From contig JALGPY010000012.1 in assembly GCA_023055425.1 (NCBI GenBank), forward strand, positions 16,813,922 to 16,877,921: a stretch of 64,000 nt of DNA. Direction: 5' to 3'. The translations under genes were made by a program, and so were the position numbers. The DNA comes from Linanthus parryae (Eukaryota > Streptophyta > Magnoliopsida > Ericales > Polemoniaceae). Below are positions 24,204 to 33,290 of this stretch, piece after piece; the stretch's first letter is position 1, and each line of letters begins with the position of its first letter. The notes below the pieces were generated by a model. That model was given only the letters and a program-made list of their open reading frames with translations. It did no database searches and had not been told where the DNA came from.

Positions 24204-24785
24204 CTAATTGTTAGGTTCGTGGTTGTTGACTGGTGGCCTGTGTCGCGGTTTTCCTCTATAGTCCTTGCGCATCAAGTCGATAAGCTCGTCATCTTCTTTG
24301 GCAAGCCTCTCTGATTCTTCTTTTTGAGAAACATCTCCATGATGAGAGACTTGCTTGTTAGACCTTTGAGAAATGTCTTTGTTGTTGTCTTTCCACATCA
24401 TTCTCCGTCCCCGGAGATCAAAACTTCCGTCAACAACAACCTGAAATGTTAAAAAGTTCAGTTTTAAATTGATACCATTGACACAATATTTTGAGGATAT
24501 ATAAGATGTACACAAGAAAAGTAGACATAAAAAGTAAAACTCAACCTTCTGGATAGTTTCATAGGCCATTTTTAGGTCATCTCCATCGATCATAAGATGA
24601 TCACTACCTTAAGATAGAGAACACAAAGGGAAGTTAGTGTGCTAACCAAATATTTAACTGAAAAAGAGTGGTGAAAAAGGAATCAAACAATTACCTTCAT
24701 GTGCGCAGGCTGAGAAAGCTGTTAGGGTTATCAGAATACAAAATACAGGACATGCAAACCTTGTAGCTACCATTTTCTTGTTCAT
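24204..24785 (-). CDS. RGF/GLV/CLEL-type secreted peptide precursor (three exons)
   Basis: Spliced on the minus strand, exons 24695-24785, 24546-24607 and 24204-24440 give one 129-residue product. Introns of 87 and 105 bp begin GT and end AG (AAG|GTAATT, TTAAG|GT; AAG|GTTGAG, TTTCAG|GT). The alternative acceptor for intron 1 (GGTAG) leads straight into a stop, which fixes that choice. Residues 1-27 form a signal peptide (MNKKMVATRF, then a hydrophobic core ending AFSACA). The middle is variable and charged. The C-terminus reads MRKDYRGKPRHRPPVNN plus HEPNN. DY followed about eight residues later by PP-x-N-N is the signature of root meristem growth factor/GOLVEN peptides, in which the Tyr is sulfated and a Pro hydroxylated before receptor-kinase recognition at the cell surface. 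The CIF family also has DY...PP but a different ending. No frame damage is visible. Which family member it is cannot be decided. Confidence 0.85.
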
Positions 24786-24852
24786 GTTCTCTTCTTCTTG
24801 AAGGCTTATTTGTTGTTCAAAGGGGGAAGGGAAGAATATGCAGGATGATTCT

Positions 24853-24862
24853 CTTTATATAG
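24853..24862 (-). promoter_or_regulatory. TATA box of the peptide gene
   Basis: On the minus strand ctatataaag lies about 70 bp upstream of the ATG, which would leave a 5' UTR of roughly 40-45 nt. Position and sequence fit a plant TATA box. Confidence 0.65.
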
Positions 24863-25237
24863 AGAAAGTATGCCTGGCCTTCAGTACAAGTCAAACCTAG
24901 GGTTCCAAAGTGTGGCTTAACTTTAACTGTATTAATTTATTTTCCTGGGTAGGTGCAAAACATTGGGGAATTAACTATAACGGAAAACAAAATGAAGAAA
25001 AAAAAATGTAGGAGTACATACTATTGAAGAGGACTAGAAAAAAAGGGAACACTAGTCGACACTTACATTATAATTGGATTGAATGATTTGATAAGAGAAG
25101 AAAATGGATTTCTGAGAAATAGTTTTGTCTTTCATGTTAATTAGAATAGTTTTCATACGAGAAATGATGACATAATAATAAACTTGAGATGTAGAAATCT
25201 CACTACAACAATTTTTTCTCTCACCAAAGTCATGAGA
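24863..25237. other. Upstream region of the peptide gene: no gene seen
   Basis: AT-rich spacer between the peptide gene and the LINE poly(A) tail. It would hold the native promoter; the LINE 3' end begins about 385 bp upstream of the TATA box. Confidence 0.5.
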
Positions 25238-25249
25238 TTTTTTTTTTTT
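25238..25249 (-). other. LINE poly(A) tail
   Basis: Twelve consecutive T on the plus strand at the 3' end of the minus-strand LINE, preceded by a 3' UTR without long frames. Confidence 0.8.
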
Positions 25250-25545
25250 GAGATAACCTACCTTATGGTAGGGCGGCATAAACCCCGCATGCATTAATAG
25301 ATTGGGCTTCCAACCCATAACAGAAACAAGTGGGGGGACATGGACCTTACCCACATTTCATGTAATACATTGAACAAACAAAGCCCAAAACTAAACCAAT
25401 ACTGAAATGAGCCCAAACAGAGAAGCCCAAACAAATAGTTTAAAACAAATACAGCCCAAAAAAAAGATAAGAAAAAAACATGAACAGAAGATCAGAAGCG
25501 TAAAGACTAAACGGAACCCTAAGAGGTACGCCTCTTCAAATCAAT

Positions 25546-28500
25546 TCAGTGGATCTGAATCCTATCTTCTTCCAAGGCTCTCTGTATCTGGTCTGGTGGT
25601 TGAATCGAGTATACCTTTGCGTCTTCCTCTCCCAGTCCCCTCGAAGCCATCAAGTGAGCTGGTTCGTTTCCAGTTCTTCTTATATAAAGCAATCGACCTC
25701 GAAGAGTTTCGGAGATGGTGTGCCGAAGCTCTGCCAAAATTTCTCCCCACTCGTTCAGCCAAATCTGAAACCCGTTGAACCTATTAACCACATTTTTAGA
25801 ATCTATCTCAAACCAAACCGGTTGATTGAAGACCCCTAGATCTCTCACAAGTCTAGCTGTTTCTTGCAAAGCTATGGCTTCCCCTAAGTCTGAGTTATCA
25901 ACGATCTGTAAAGGGATAGAAGAAGCCAGCACAAAATTCCCCTCATGATCACGCGCAACAGCACCTGCAGAAGCTTTCCGATTTGATTCAGAAATAGCAA
26001 AATCAACATTAACCTTAATATGACCTGGAGGTGGAGCTTTCCATTTTTCTTGTAAGTCTTCACAAACCCTAGTCTCTTTGTTCTTGATGCAGAAATTCCA
26101 ATCTGAAATCGTCGAGACAATCCAATTTAAGATCTGATTCTGGGTTTGTGTGGCTCCTTGAAAGACTCGCAGATTCCTTATCTTCCAAATGATCCAGATA
26201 CAAGCTATGAATAGAGCTTGACTGTTTTCATTGTTTTGGCAAAGGATGTTGTTGATCCAGCCTCGTTGTCCCCTCTCCTGACAAGATAAGTCTAAATCTG
26301 TGGAAAAATTCTCCCAAATGAAATTGTTAAATTTACACTTTCTGAATAAGTGAGTCTGTGTTTCTGCAGGTACACCACAAAGAGGACAGTAATCACTTAT
26401 TTGGAGGCCTCTACAGAGCAGATTATTACGCACCGGCAAGATGTTGTTACAGAAACGCCACAAAAAGACTTTAATACGCTGAGGTATGGGTAAATTCCAC
26501 ACTCTCTTCCAGTCTTGTTCTGTAATACCTGTGCTTGAGCTCCCTGGATTCCCAAGCTGATTTTGTAACTGTTTATGATGCATAGCCAAAGAGTATCCTG
26601 TTCTAACTGAATAGACACCATTAGCAGTTAATCCCCAACAAATAGAATCTGCAGGGAGAACCTGAGAAATAGGAGTTCTAATAATCTTATCTGTATCTGC
26701 AGAGGAGAAGTGTTGTTGTATGAAATTGTAATCCCATTGTCTGTTAGCAGTCATCAACTGATTAACAGTAGAATTAATGGGTAAAGTAGGAGCACTGTAA
26801 ACACATCTACCTCCCTTGTCTTTGATCCACTTGTGTTTGTAGATGAAAGTTGTTTGACCATCTGCAACAATATTTCTGCAACCTTCTCTCACAATAAACT
26901 TAGATCTCATAAGACTTCTCCAGATATAAGATGGTGCATAGCCCAATTCAGCATTCAAAATGTTGTTTTCTCTAAAATACTTGGCTTTGAGAACTTTTGA
27001 AACTAAAAGATTTGGGTTAAAACAAATCCTCCAAACTTGTTTAGCAAGGATTGAAAGATTAAAAGCTTCCAAATCTCTGAAACCAATACCTCCATTTTTC
27101 TTTTGAAAACACATCTTTTCCCAGGAGTGCCAATGTAGACATCTGTCTTCCACATTCTTGCCCCACCAAAACTTAGCCATTAAGCTTTGAATATCCTTGA
27201 AAATGTTATTTGGTAGGAGAAAACATGACATATAATAAGTGGGCATAGATTGAATTACTGCTTTAAGCAGAATTTCTTTACCTGCAGGACTGAGAGTTTT
27301 TTCTTTCCAAGAGGACAGTTTCTTCCAAATTCTATCTTTGATGGTACTGAAAATCCTCCTTCTCTCTTTCCCAATAACAGTAGGTAGACCCAAATATTTC
27401 TCATGACACAAGTCTGTGGGAACCTCAAAAATTGCTTGGAGAGATTGCTTAGCCACCTCTGAAACAGAAGGGGAAAAGACCAGAGTAGATTTATCATAAT
27501 TGACTTTCTGGCCTGAAGCACTGCAGAACAAATCAATAATACCCCTTAAGGTATTAGCCTCTTCTGGTGTAGCTCTGCCAAAGAACATAGAGTCATCAGC
27601 AAAGAAAAGTTTAGTAATAATAGGTCCTCCACCAATAGAGTTGAAGCCCTGAAGTCTTCCTTCTTGAACAGCTTTGTTAATGAGGGAAGTAAAACCTTCT
27701 GAACAGATAAGAAAAAGATAAGGTGATAAAGGGTCACCTTGTCTTAAACCCCTGGAAGGTTTGAAATACTCTGTTCTGCCACCATTTATGAGAATTGAAT
27801 AGGAAACAGAGTTAACACATCTCATAATGAGACTTATAAAGCTTATAGGAAAGCCCAGTTTCACCATGCAAGCTTCTAGATAAGTCCACTCAATTCTGTC
27901 ATAAGCCTTGGACATATCTAACTTCAAAGAGAAGAAACCATTACCTCTCCTCTGCTTCTTCATGGAGTGGATAGTTTCAAAGGCAATAATCACATTGTCA
28001 GTGATTTGTCTTTGGGAAACAAAAGCCCCTTGTGATTCATCAATAATATCAGGGAGCACAACTTTCAACCTGTTAGCAATCACTTTGGAGATCAACTTGT
28101 AAATGACATTACACAGTGAAATAGGTCTGAAATCAGTAGTCTCCTTAGGACAGTTTACTTTAGGAATCATAGCTATGCAGGTTTGGTTTATCCCAGACAA
28201 ATCTTCTTCATCATTCAGAACTTTAAGAACCAAAACTTTAATGTCATTCCCAATAATAGGCCAATAATGTTGATAAAACAAAGCTGGTAAACCATCAGGT
28301 CCAGGGGCCTTTAGGGGATGCATTTGAGAGAGAGCTATGTCAATCTCTGTAGCTGTGAATACATTAGTCAAAGTACAGCTCATAGGAAAGTCAATTTTTG
28401 TAGGGATTGCATCCAGAACAGTATAGAGGTGACTAGTGATTTCAGAAGTGTAAATGTGCTTAAAGTAATTAAGACAAACCTCTGAAATACTGGATTCATT

Positions 28501-29670
28501 GGTCAACCACTCTCTGTTAGCATTGAAAATGCCATCAATGTGATTTCTTTTCCTTCTGGAGGAAGCTTTCCTGTGAAAATAAGATGTGTTCTTGTCTCCT
28601 TCAGTAAGCCACAAAGCTTTGGACTTCTGCCTCCAGTCCATCTCTTCCTTTAACAGAATACCATTAATCTGTTTCTGGATCTCCTTCAAATGATGTTGGT
28701 TTGTATGACTGGGGTAGCTGTTCTTTAACTGAGAAAGTCTGTGATGAAGATCCGAAAGTTGCTGAGATTTTCTCTTTCTGCTGTTGCTGTCCCATTTGTG
28801 AAGATCACTAGTTAAATGATGAATAGTCCTTTGAAATTTGTCAACATTCATGTCAGCAGTATTACTTCCCCAATGATTAGAGATCATTTGTTGACAGTAC
28901 TCATCCCTGGTCCAGCTGTAAGAGAACTGGAATCTCCTCTTCTTGGCCAGCTTAGACTTATGAGACTCAATACTGATTATGAGGGGATTGTGATCACTAG
29001 TACTAGTTTCAAGTACTTGTGATCTAGTGTTTGTAAACTTATCCATGAAGGGATCATTAGCCAAGGCTCTGTCAAGTTTCTCTTTGGTATGATGGTACCC
29101 TTCTCTGTTATTAGACCAAGTAAAGAAGCTCCCTGAAGTTGGCACATGATGAAGCTCACAGTTTCTGATGCATGATCTGAAATTATCCATTTGAGAATCA
29201 TTTCTTATAGAAGACCCCCAATACTCATGATGACCTGTAATCTCATTAAAGTCACCCATTACAATCCAAGGAATCGATGGATCAGGTGGCTTAAGCCTTC
29301 TTAAGAGATCCCAAGACAATCCTCTTAAAGCAGTGTCTGGATCTCCATAAAACCCCGTAAGATAGAAAAAATTTGCTGGATTTTGAGTATCTGTGATCTT
29401 GCAGTGGATAAAGAACTTGTGAGACTTGAAAACATGTAGATCAGTGTCTTCATTCCAAAGTAGTGAAAGACCACCAGACAAGCCATTACTTGGCACATGA
29501 ATACCATGTTTAAACTGAAGTTTCATTCTTATACTCTCTGCCTTCTTGTACTGAAGTTTTGTTTCGATAATAAAAATAACTTGAGGAACCTCCACCCTCA
29601 CCAAATGTTTAAGGGCTAGGAATGCACGAGTGTTCCCCAAACCTCGTACATTCCAACAAAGGATTTTCAT
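25546..29670 (-). CDS. LINE ORF2: endonuclease, reverse transcriptase, RNase H (1374 aa, intact)
   Basis: Opens at ATG 29670 and runs uninterrupted. Residues 1-235 are an APE-like endonuclease (CWNVRGLG; IIETKL, Glu36; MGDFNEI, Asp140; TSDHNPL, Asp226/His227) that nicks target DNA for target-primed reverse transcription. Residues 450-700 are the RT core (FRPISLCN, SLKLDMSKAYDRIEW, RGLRQGDPLSPYLF, FADD at 690-693). A zf-RVT module sits near 1055-1120 (CPLCG...H...C), and 1210-1374 is RNase H (NVDFA, GEAIALQE, EIDSKNVV). The length is normal for plant L1 ORF2. All catalytic motifs I can check are present. The start codon overlaps the ORF1 stop as ATGA, so translation may depend on termination-reinitiation. 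Confidence 0.95.
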   Translation of the reverse strand: MKILCWNVRGLGNTRAFLALKHLVRVEVPQVIFIIETKLQYKKAESIRMKLQFKHGIHVPSNGLSGGLSLLWNEDTDLHVFKSHKFFIHCKITDTQNPANFFYLTGFYGDPDTALRGLSWDLLRRLKPPDPSIPWIVMGDFNEITGHHEYWGSSIRNDSQMDNFRSCIRNCELHHVPTSGSFFTWSNNREGYHHTKEKLDRALANDPFMDKFTNTRSQVLETSTSDHNPLIISIESHKSKLAKKRRFQFSYSWTRDEYCQQMISNHWGSNTADMNVDKFQRTIHHLTSDLHKWDSNSRKRKSQQLSDLHHRLSQLKNSYPSHTNQHHLKEIQKQINGILLKEEMDWRQKSKALWLTEGDKNTSYFHRKASSRRKRNHIDGIFNANREWLTNESSISEVCLNYFKHIYTSEITSHLYTVLDAIPTKIDFPMSCTLTNVFTATEIDIALSQMHPLKAPGPDGLPALFYQHYWPIIGNDIKVLVLKVLNDEEDLSGINQTCIAMIPKVNCPKETTDFRPISLCNVIYKLISKVIANRLKVVLPDIIDESQGAFVSQRQITDNVIIAFETIHSMKKQRRGNGFFSLKLDMSKAYDRIEWTYLEACMVKLGFPISFISLIMRCVNSVSYSILINGGRTEYFKPSRGLRQGDPLSPYLFLICSEGFTSLINKAVQEGRLQGFNSIGGGPIITKLFFADDSMFFGRATPEEANTLRGIIDLFCSASGQKVNYDKSTLVFSPSVSEVAKQSLQAIFEVPTDLCHEKYLGLPTVIGKERRRIFSTIKDRIWKKLSSWKEKTLSPAGKEILLKAVIQSMPTYYMSCFLLPNNIFKDIQSLMAKFWWGKNVEDRCLHWHSWEKMCFQKKNGGIGFRDLEAFNLSILAKQVWRICFNPNLLVSKVLKAKYFRENNILNAELGYAPSYIWRSLMRSKFIVREGCRNIVADGQTTFIYKHKWIKDKGGRCVYSAPTLPINSTVNQLMTANRQWDYNFIQQHFSSADTDKIIRTPISQVLPADSICWGLTANGVYSVRTGYSLAMHHKQLQNQLGNPGSSSTGITEQDWKRVWNLPIPQRIKVFLWRFCNNILPVRNNLLCRGLQISDYCPLCGVPAETQTHLFRKCKFNNFIWENFSTDLDLSCQERGQRGWINNILCQNNENSQALFIACIWIIWKIRNLRVFQGATQTQNQILNWIVSTISDWNFCIKNKETRVCEDLQEKWKAPPPGHIKVNVDFAISESNRKASAGAVARDHEGNFVLASSIPLQIVDNSDLGEAIALQETARLVRDLGVFNQPVWFEIDSKNVVNRFNGFQIWLNEWGEILAELRHTISETLRGRLLYIRRTGNEPAHLMASRGLGEEDAKVYSIQPPDQIQRALEEDRIQIH

Positions 29671-30897
29671 TGTTTCCGACAGAGGTTGTCATCAACCTCC
29701 GCCGATATCTCATCAAAGAAAGATAAATCTTCCATTTTTTCGAAGCTTCTACTTCTTTTACTGTCTTTGCAAGAAGTACTGATACAAGTTTCAGTAGCAT
29801 CAATCTTTGCTATATCACCAGCACAAATGCTCAGAACATCACTTTTAACATTAGACACAGTCTTGTCACTAGCAGTGGTTTTCCTCTTCTTCTTTTGAGA
29901 ATCCAGACCTTGATTACTGAAAATGTTTGCCAATAATGGTGCAGTGACAATCTCTTTTCCTTTCTGTTGGGAAGCAGGTTTAGTACTCTGCTTGGATGAG
30001 TCATTACCAGAGAAATGCTTTTGACTGGCAGTTGTTCTAACTTTGTCTTGATCTTGACCATGATGTTGTTGTAAAGCAGGCTTCTGGAAAGGTGTTTGTA
30101 AGGGATTATTGGGGTTTTGAAAACTTCTAAGCCACCCTCCATAGGGGTTTGTTACAGGTAAACCCAGTTTTTGTTTCCTTTTGACTTCAGTACAGTTTTT
30201 GGTGTCATGACCCACCAAACCACAATGCTCACAATGGAAAGGAAGTTTTTCAAACCTTATGTCAACCCACAAAAGATTACCACTTCTTGGGTTTTTGATT
30301 TTAATACACCTTGGCAAAGGTTTGTTTATGTTCAAACCAACTTTAGCACGAATATATCTTCCATCCCAACTGGATTTGTCAGGAATTTCAACAAAATATT
30401 TTGTGCCTAAAGCAGCAGCCACACTTTCCCCAACTTTCAAAGTAATACATTCAGAAGGAAGGTGTTTGAAATGAAGCATGAAAATGGCATGACTGTAGTC
30501 AGCAGTTAACATATCTTTGCCTTCTTCCCAGGATTTCATGACTATGAGACTTCCATTAAATAACCAGGGTTGGTTATCCATGATTTCCTTAATTTTCTCC
30601 TCTTTGGAAAAAATAAATTGGAACATGTTTTTTCCCAAAGTTATCACTTGGAAACCTTCAGGCTCATCCCAAAGATTGTTAAGAGTGGCAAACAAACCAA
30701 CATTATTTCATAGGTCTGTTGTGAAAAATCTTACCGAAAATGCTATTTCTGCAATCTTTTAGCCCATCATCTATGGAGTCTTCTGGTAAATCCACCACTT
30801 TACATTCTTCGTCAGTAAGTTGCATCTGTGACATGATTGTTGACAAGTTTTCATCTGGATGCAGTGATTCAGATGTTGGAGAGATTCCTGCTTCCAT
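29667..30897 (-). pseudogene. LINE ORF1 (gag-like, CCHC) with one frameshift
   Basis: A 342-codon stretch (30695-29667) has the DUF4283-like region (LNNLWDEPEGFQVITLG, DNQPWLFNGSLIVMKSW), the knuckle CEHCGLVGHDTKNC and a basic C-terminal part. These are features of plant L1 RNA-binding proteins. Its natural N-terminus lies in another frame: ATG at 30897 opens a 64-residue stretch ending FGKIFHNRPMK and a stop near 30703, exactly where the family usually continues into the next block. A single-base change there would join the two. As it stands ORF1 is broken, so this copy would need ORF1 protein in trans. Confidence 0.8.
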
Positions 30898-31140
30898 AGC
30901 AGCACGAAGACATGCACCAGGGAAGGTAAAAGGGTGAGAAAATTAAGAAACAAATCTTCAGAGAAGTAGTAAAACCTCTTTAGGTAAGAGGAAAAATCAG
31001 CAGTTATGGTCGTGAACTGCCAATAACTGCTGTAAATGGTGGCTAACTCCCAAGAAACAACCAGAAATTGACTAAGCCGGAATTGGTTAAAGGAGATTTG
31101 GTTACCGAAACTAGCCATGTAAAAAGAAATTAAAATCAAC
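30898..31140 (-). other. LINE 5' leader
   Basis: Sequence between ORF1 and the inverted-repeat element, with no conserved coding. It includes TACCGAAACTAGCCATGT (31103-31120), which recurs twice inside the neighbouring element. Confidence 0.5.
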
Positions 31141-31167
31141 CACTGCTTCGTTTCGTACTATAATCAA

Positions 31168-31607
31168 AATGAATTGACTCCTCTAAAAAAATGAATTGAC
31201 TCCAAAAAAAAAATTCCGGCTTAGTTACTTAATGGATACCTATAATTTGGGGAAGTTATCACATTGCAATACCCAGTTTTCAAAACTTACTGATAACGTC
31301 CCTATTTGCAATTACAACATCATTGTGAAACTAGTAATTTTTTGATTATAGTACGAAAATCTCAAGTTTCTAATTGCAAATAGGTGACTAAACAATTTTT
31401 TACCGAAACTAGCCATGTCATTGTTTCTAATTAGTTACTAGTAATTACAACAACTATTTACCGAAACTAGCCATGTCATTGTGAAACTAGTTTCGGTAAC
31501 TAAACAATTTTTTGGACTTCCCCAAATTATAGGTATCCATTAAGTAACTAAGCCGGAATTTTTTTTTTTTTGGAGTCAATTCATTTTTTTAGAGGAGTCA
31601 ATGCATT
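31168..31607. mobile_element. MITE-like foldback element with about 90-bp terminal inverted repeats
   Basis: The left arm 31168-31256 and right arm 31516-31607 are near-perfect inverted copies (both contain gaattgactcc..., an A run, attccggcttagttacttaatggatacctataatttgggg). The 260-bp centre is non-coding and itself contains repeats. No transposase is encoded. Long arms on a short centre suggest a Mutator-like or foldback MITE. I could not define a target duplication, so the family is open. Confidence 0.8.
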
Positions 31608-32163
31608 TTTTTTCAATAATTTGATTAATCACAAGTTTAGGAATATAAGTTGACAGAACGAAAAACACCTTATTTCTTCAGTTTCTTGAGGGTTAAGTAA
31701 CATATATCCTTCCCCACTAAAAGGAGAAAAAACTGAAAGGTCAAAGGTTATAGAATCCAACCACCTCAGAGCCTGCATTAGAAAGGCTCATATGCAGTCT
31801 AATAGACATCTGAGCTCAACAGTGTTTCGGTTATCGATGGTCTTGATACACACTGGACAAGATCAGCAACAAGAGACGTAAGAAACATGGTCGGCAGTAA
31901 CAAAGTCAGAATGTTTCTTGTATTTAGAGAAGCAATGAATGTGAACATGGTCGATCATCATATCAAGAGAGACCTTGGGACACACGAAATAACGGGTTCT
32001 TCAAGTTAGTGCTTGTGGTTTTCCCTTGAGAACAGTGTTATGTGGTTTTCTTTTGGGCAGTTATTATAATGATGAATTCGGATCCTAGCGATTGGAATCA
32101 CTTATGAAGCTCACATTCAACTTATCGAAGAAAAAACCATCCAATGGAGATGTTTTGCAGTTA
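31608..32163. other. Unassigned sequence
   Basis: No frame, no inverted repeat and no clear match to other parts of the window. By position it could be the left part of the Athila 5' LTR, but it does not visibly resemble 61881-62680, so I leave it unassigned. Confidence 0.4.
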
Positions 32164-32168
32164 GAAAA

Positions 32169-32637
32169 TGTTAGCAATTGGTGCGCCCATGTGGGGTGCC
32201 CAATGCAATTAACATAACCTTATGGGGTTAGTTGCACTAATACATAAACTAGAGGGGTTAGTAGCTAAGGCTCAAACCCTAGGGGTTTATGTGCAAACTT
32301 AGGGGAAGTTATGCCTATATAAGGAGGCAGCCTCCTACATATTATATTGCTATTCCATACAGAAAAGTCTCTCTGTCTAGATTCATACTAGTTGTAGAGA
32401 ACCCTAGTCTCTCTCCAACTTCATCCAAGGAGGTGGAACGTGGTGTGGAAATCAGTGTTCGTCCTCGAGATTCGCACTCGATTGGTGGGAGCAAGATCAA
32501 AGAGGAGGCGCGTGAAAGTAAGCAACACAAAGATCATCCGCTGCATTAAGGAGCTTAGGAAGACAAGGTAAACACATGAATATTCCGCTTTAATTCATGT
32601 TGTAGATCTGAACATGTTAGATCCTTCCTGCCCTTCA
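32169..32637 (+). repeat. 5' LTR of copia-469
   Basis: 469 bp, TGTTAGC...CCTTCA, with a TATA box ctatataagg at 32315-32324. I found no difference from 39459-39927. The 86-codon frame inside it occurs in both LTRs and is not a gene. Confidence 0.96.
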
Positions 32638-32638
32638 T

Positions 32639-32651
32639 TGGTATCAGAGCC
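32639..32651 (+). other. Primer binding site of copia-469
   Basis: TGGTATCAGAGCC, one base after the LTR, matches initiator tRNA-Met. Confidence 0.95.
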
Positions 32652-33074
32652 ATAGGCTTACTTTTCGTGCCTCGATAAGCGTTCCCGAACCTGTTATAAA
32701 AATCGCGTTTCTGAATTTTCATAACCAGTAGACGAAACCTATATGGTTAGGTAGGGTTTTTCACGAGGATTCCAGATATTTAAATTTTATATTTTTTGGA
32801 TTTACGGTGAATTAGTTATGAATTTTCAAAGTTTCGGAACAGTATTAATCTGGACTGCTAGATCCAATAATTAGAACACGTTTTTCAAAAACTTGTTAAA
32901 ATTGGATTTTGACCACATAATCGGGATCAGGACGAAGAGACGATCACGGGAAAATTTTTCTCGTCGCGATCGGAGCACGGGAAGGTGGCGCGTGGGCTTC
33001 ACGCGCCACCGACGCCGCCCCACGCGCGGCCACGTGCCGCCACGCGCCGCACGCGCCCAAGGGCTGGCGGCGGA

Positions 33075-33290
33075 TGCTGACGTGGCCCTAGGGCTGACGT
33101 GGCAGATGACGTGGCGGTGCCACGTCAGCAAGTGGCTGACGTGGCGATGACGTGGCAGCCACGTGGCAGCTGACGTGGCAGCTGACGTGGCGATGACGTG
33201 GCGGGCTGACGTGGCAGCTGACGTCAGCATATGTGCTGACGTGGCGTGCCACGTGGCATGCTGACGTGGCACATGGCCGACGTCAGCGCG
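33075..33290 (+). promoter_or_regulatory. Cluster of TGACGTGGC (bZIP C/G-box-like) sites in the leader
   Basis: I count twelve TGACGTGGC (eleven forward, one reverse), two CACGTG and a TGACGTCA palindrome within about 215 bp of very GC-rich sequence. TGACGTGG/CACGTG cores are the known recognition sequence of plant bZIP factors, including ABA- and ER-stress-related members. Most copies sit in a loose 12-20 bp repeat (gctgacgtggca / gatgacgtggcg). Enhancer function is inference; it may be a repeat expansion whose unit happens to hold the site. Confidence 0.6.

Larger units (their letters stand above)
25238..31140 (-). mobile_element. L1-type LINE (non-LTR retrotransposon), near full length
   Basis: Reading on the minus strand: leader (about 31140-30898), ORF1 with a CCHC knuckle, ORF2 with endonuclease, RT and RNase H, a 3' UTR of about 300 bp (25250-25545) and a 12-nt A tail (T run at 25238-25249 on the plus strand). 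This is the standard layout of plant L1 elements. I could not find target duplications, and the 5' border is blurred by the inverted-repeat element next to it. The intact ORF2 suggests recent insertion. Confidence 0.92.

Noticed and set aside
24204..24593. Single-exon 129-codon minus-strand frame beginning at 24593
   Set aside because: It reads through intron 2 of the peptide gene and lacks the signal peptide; the spliced model with exon 1 at 24695-24785 explains the sequence better.
25407..25839. Plus-strand frames of 96-123 codons opposite the LINE
   Set aside because: They are antisense shadows of the ORF2 C-terminus and 3' UTR.
25200..31170. LINE target site duplication
   Set aside because: The sequence beyond the poly(A) end (tctcatgactttggtgag on the minus strand) was not found near the 5' end; the border may have been altered by the neighbouring inverted-repeat element.
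31608..32163. Left part of the Athila 5' LTR
   Set aside because: Position fits, but I could not align it with 61881-62680, so it is left unassigned.
32289..32549. 86-codon frame repeated exactly at 39579-39839
   Set aside because: The two copies are the same stretch of the two 469-bp LTRs; duplication comes from the LTR structure, not from a conserved gene.
32871..33272. 133-codon minus-strand frame rich in ATSA/HV repeats
   Set aside because: It is the translation of the TGACGTGGC repeat array on the non-coding strand.
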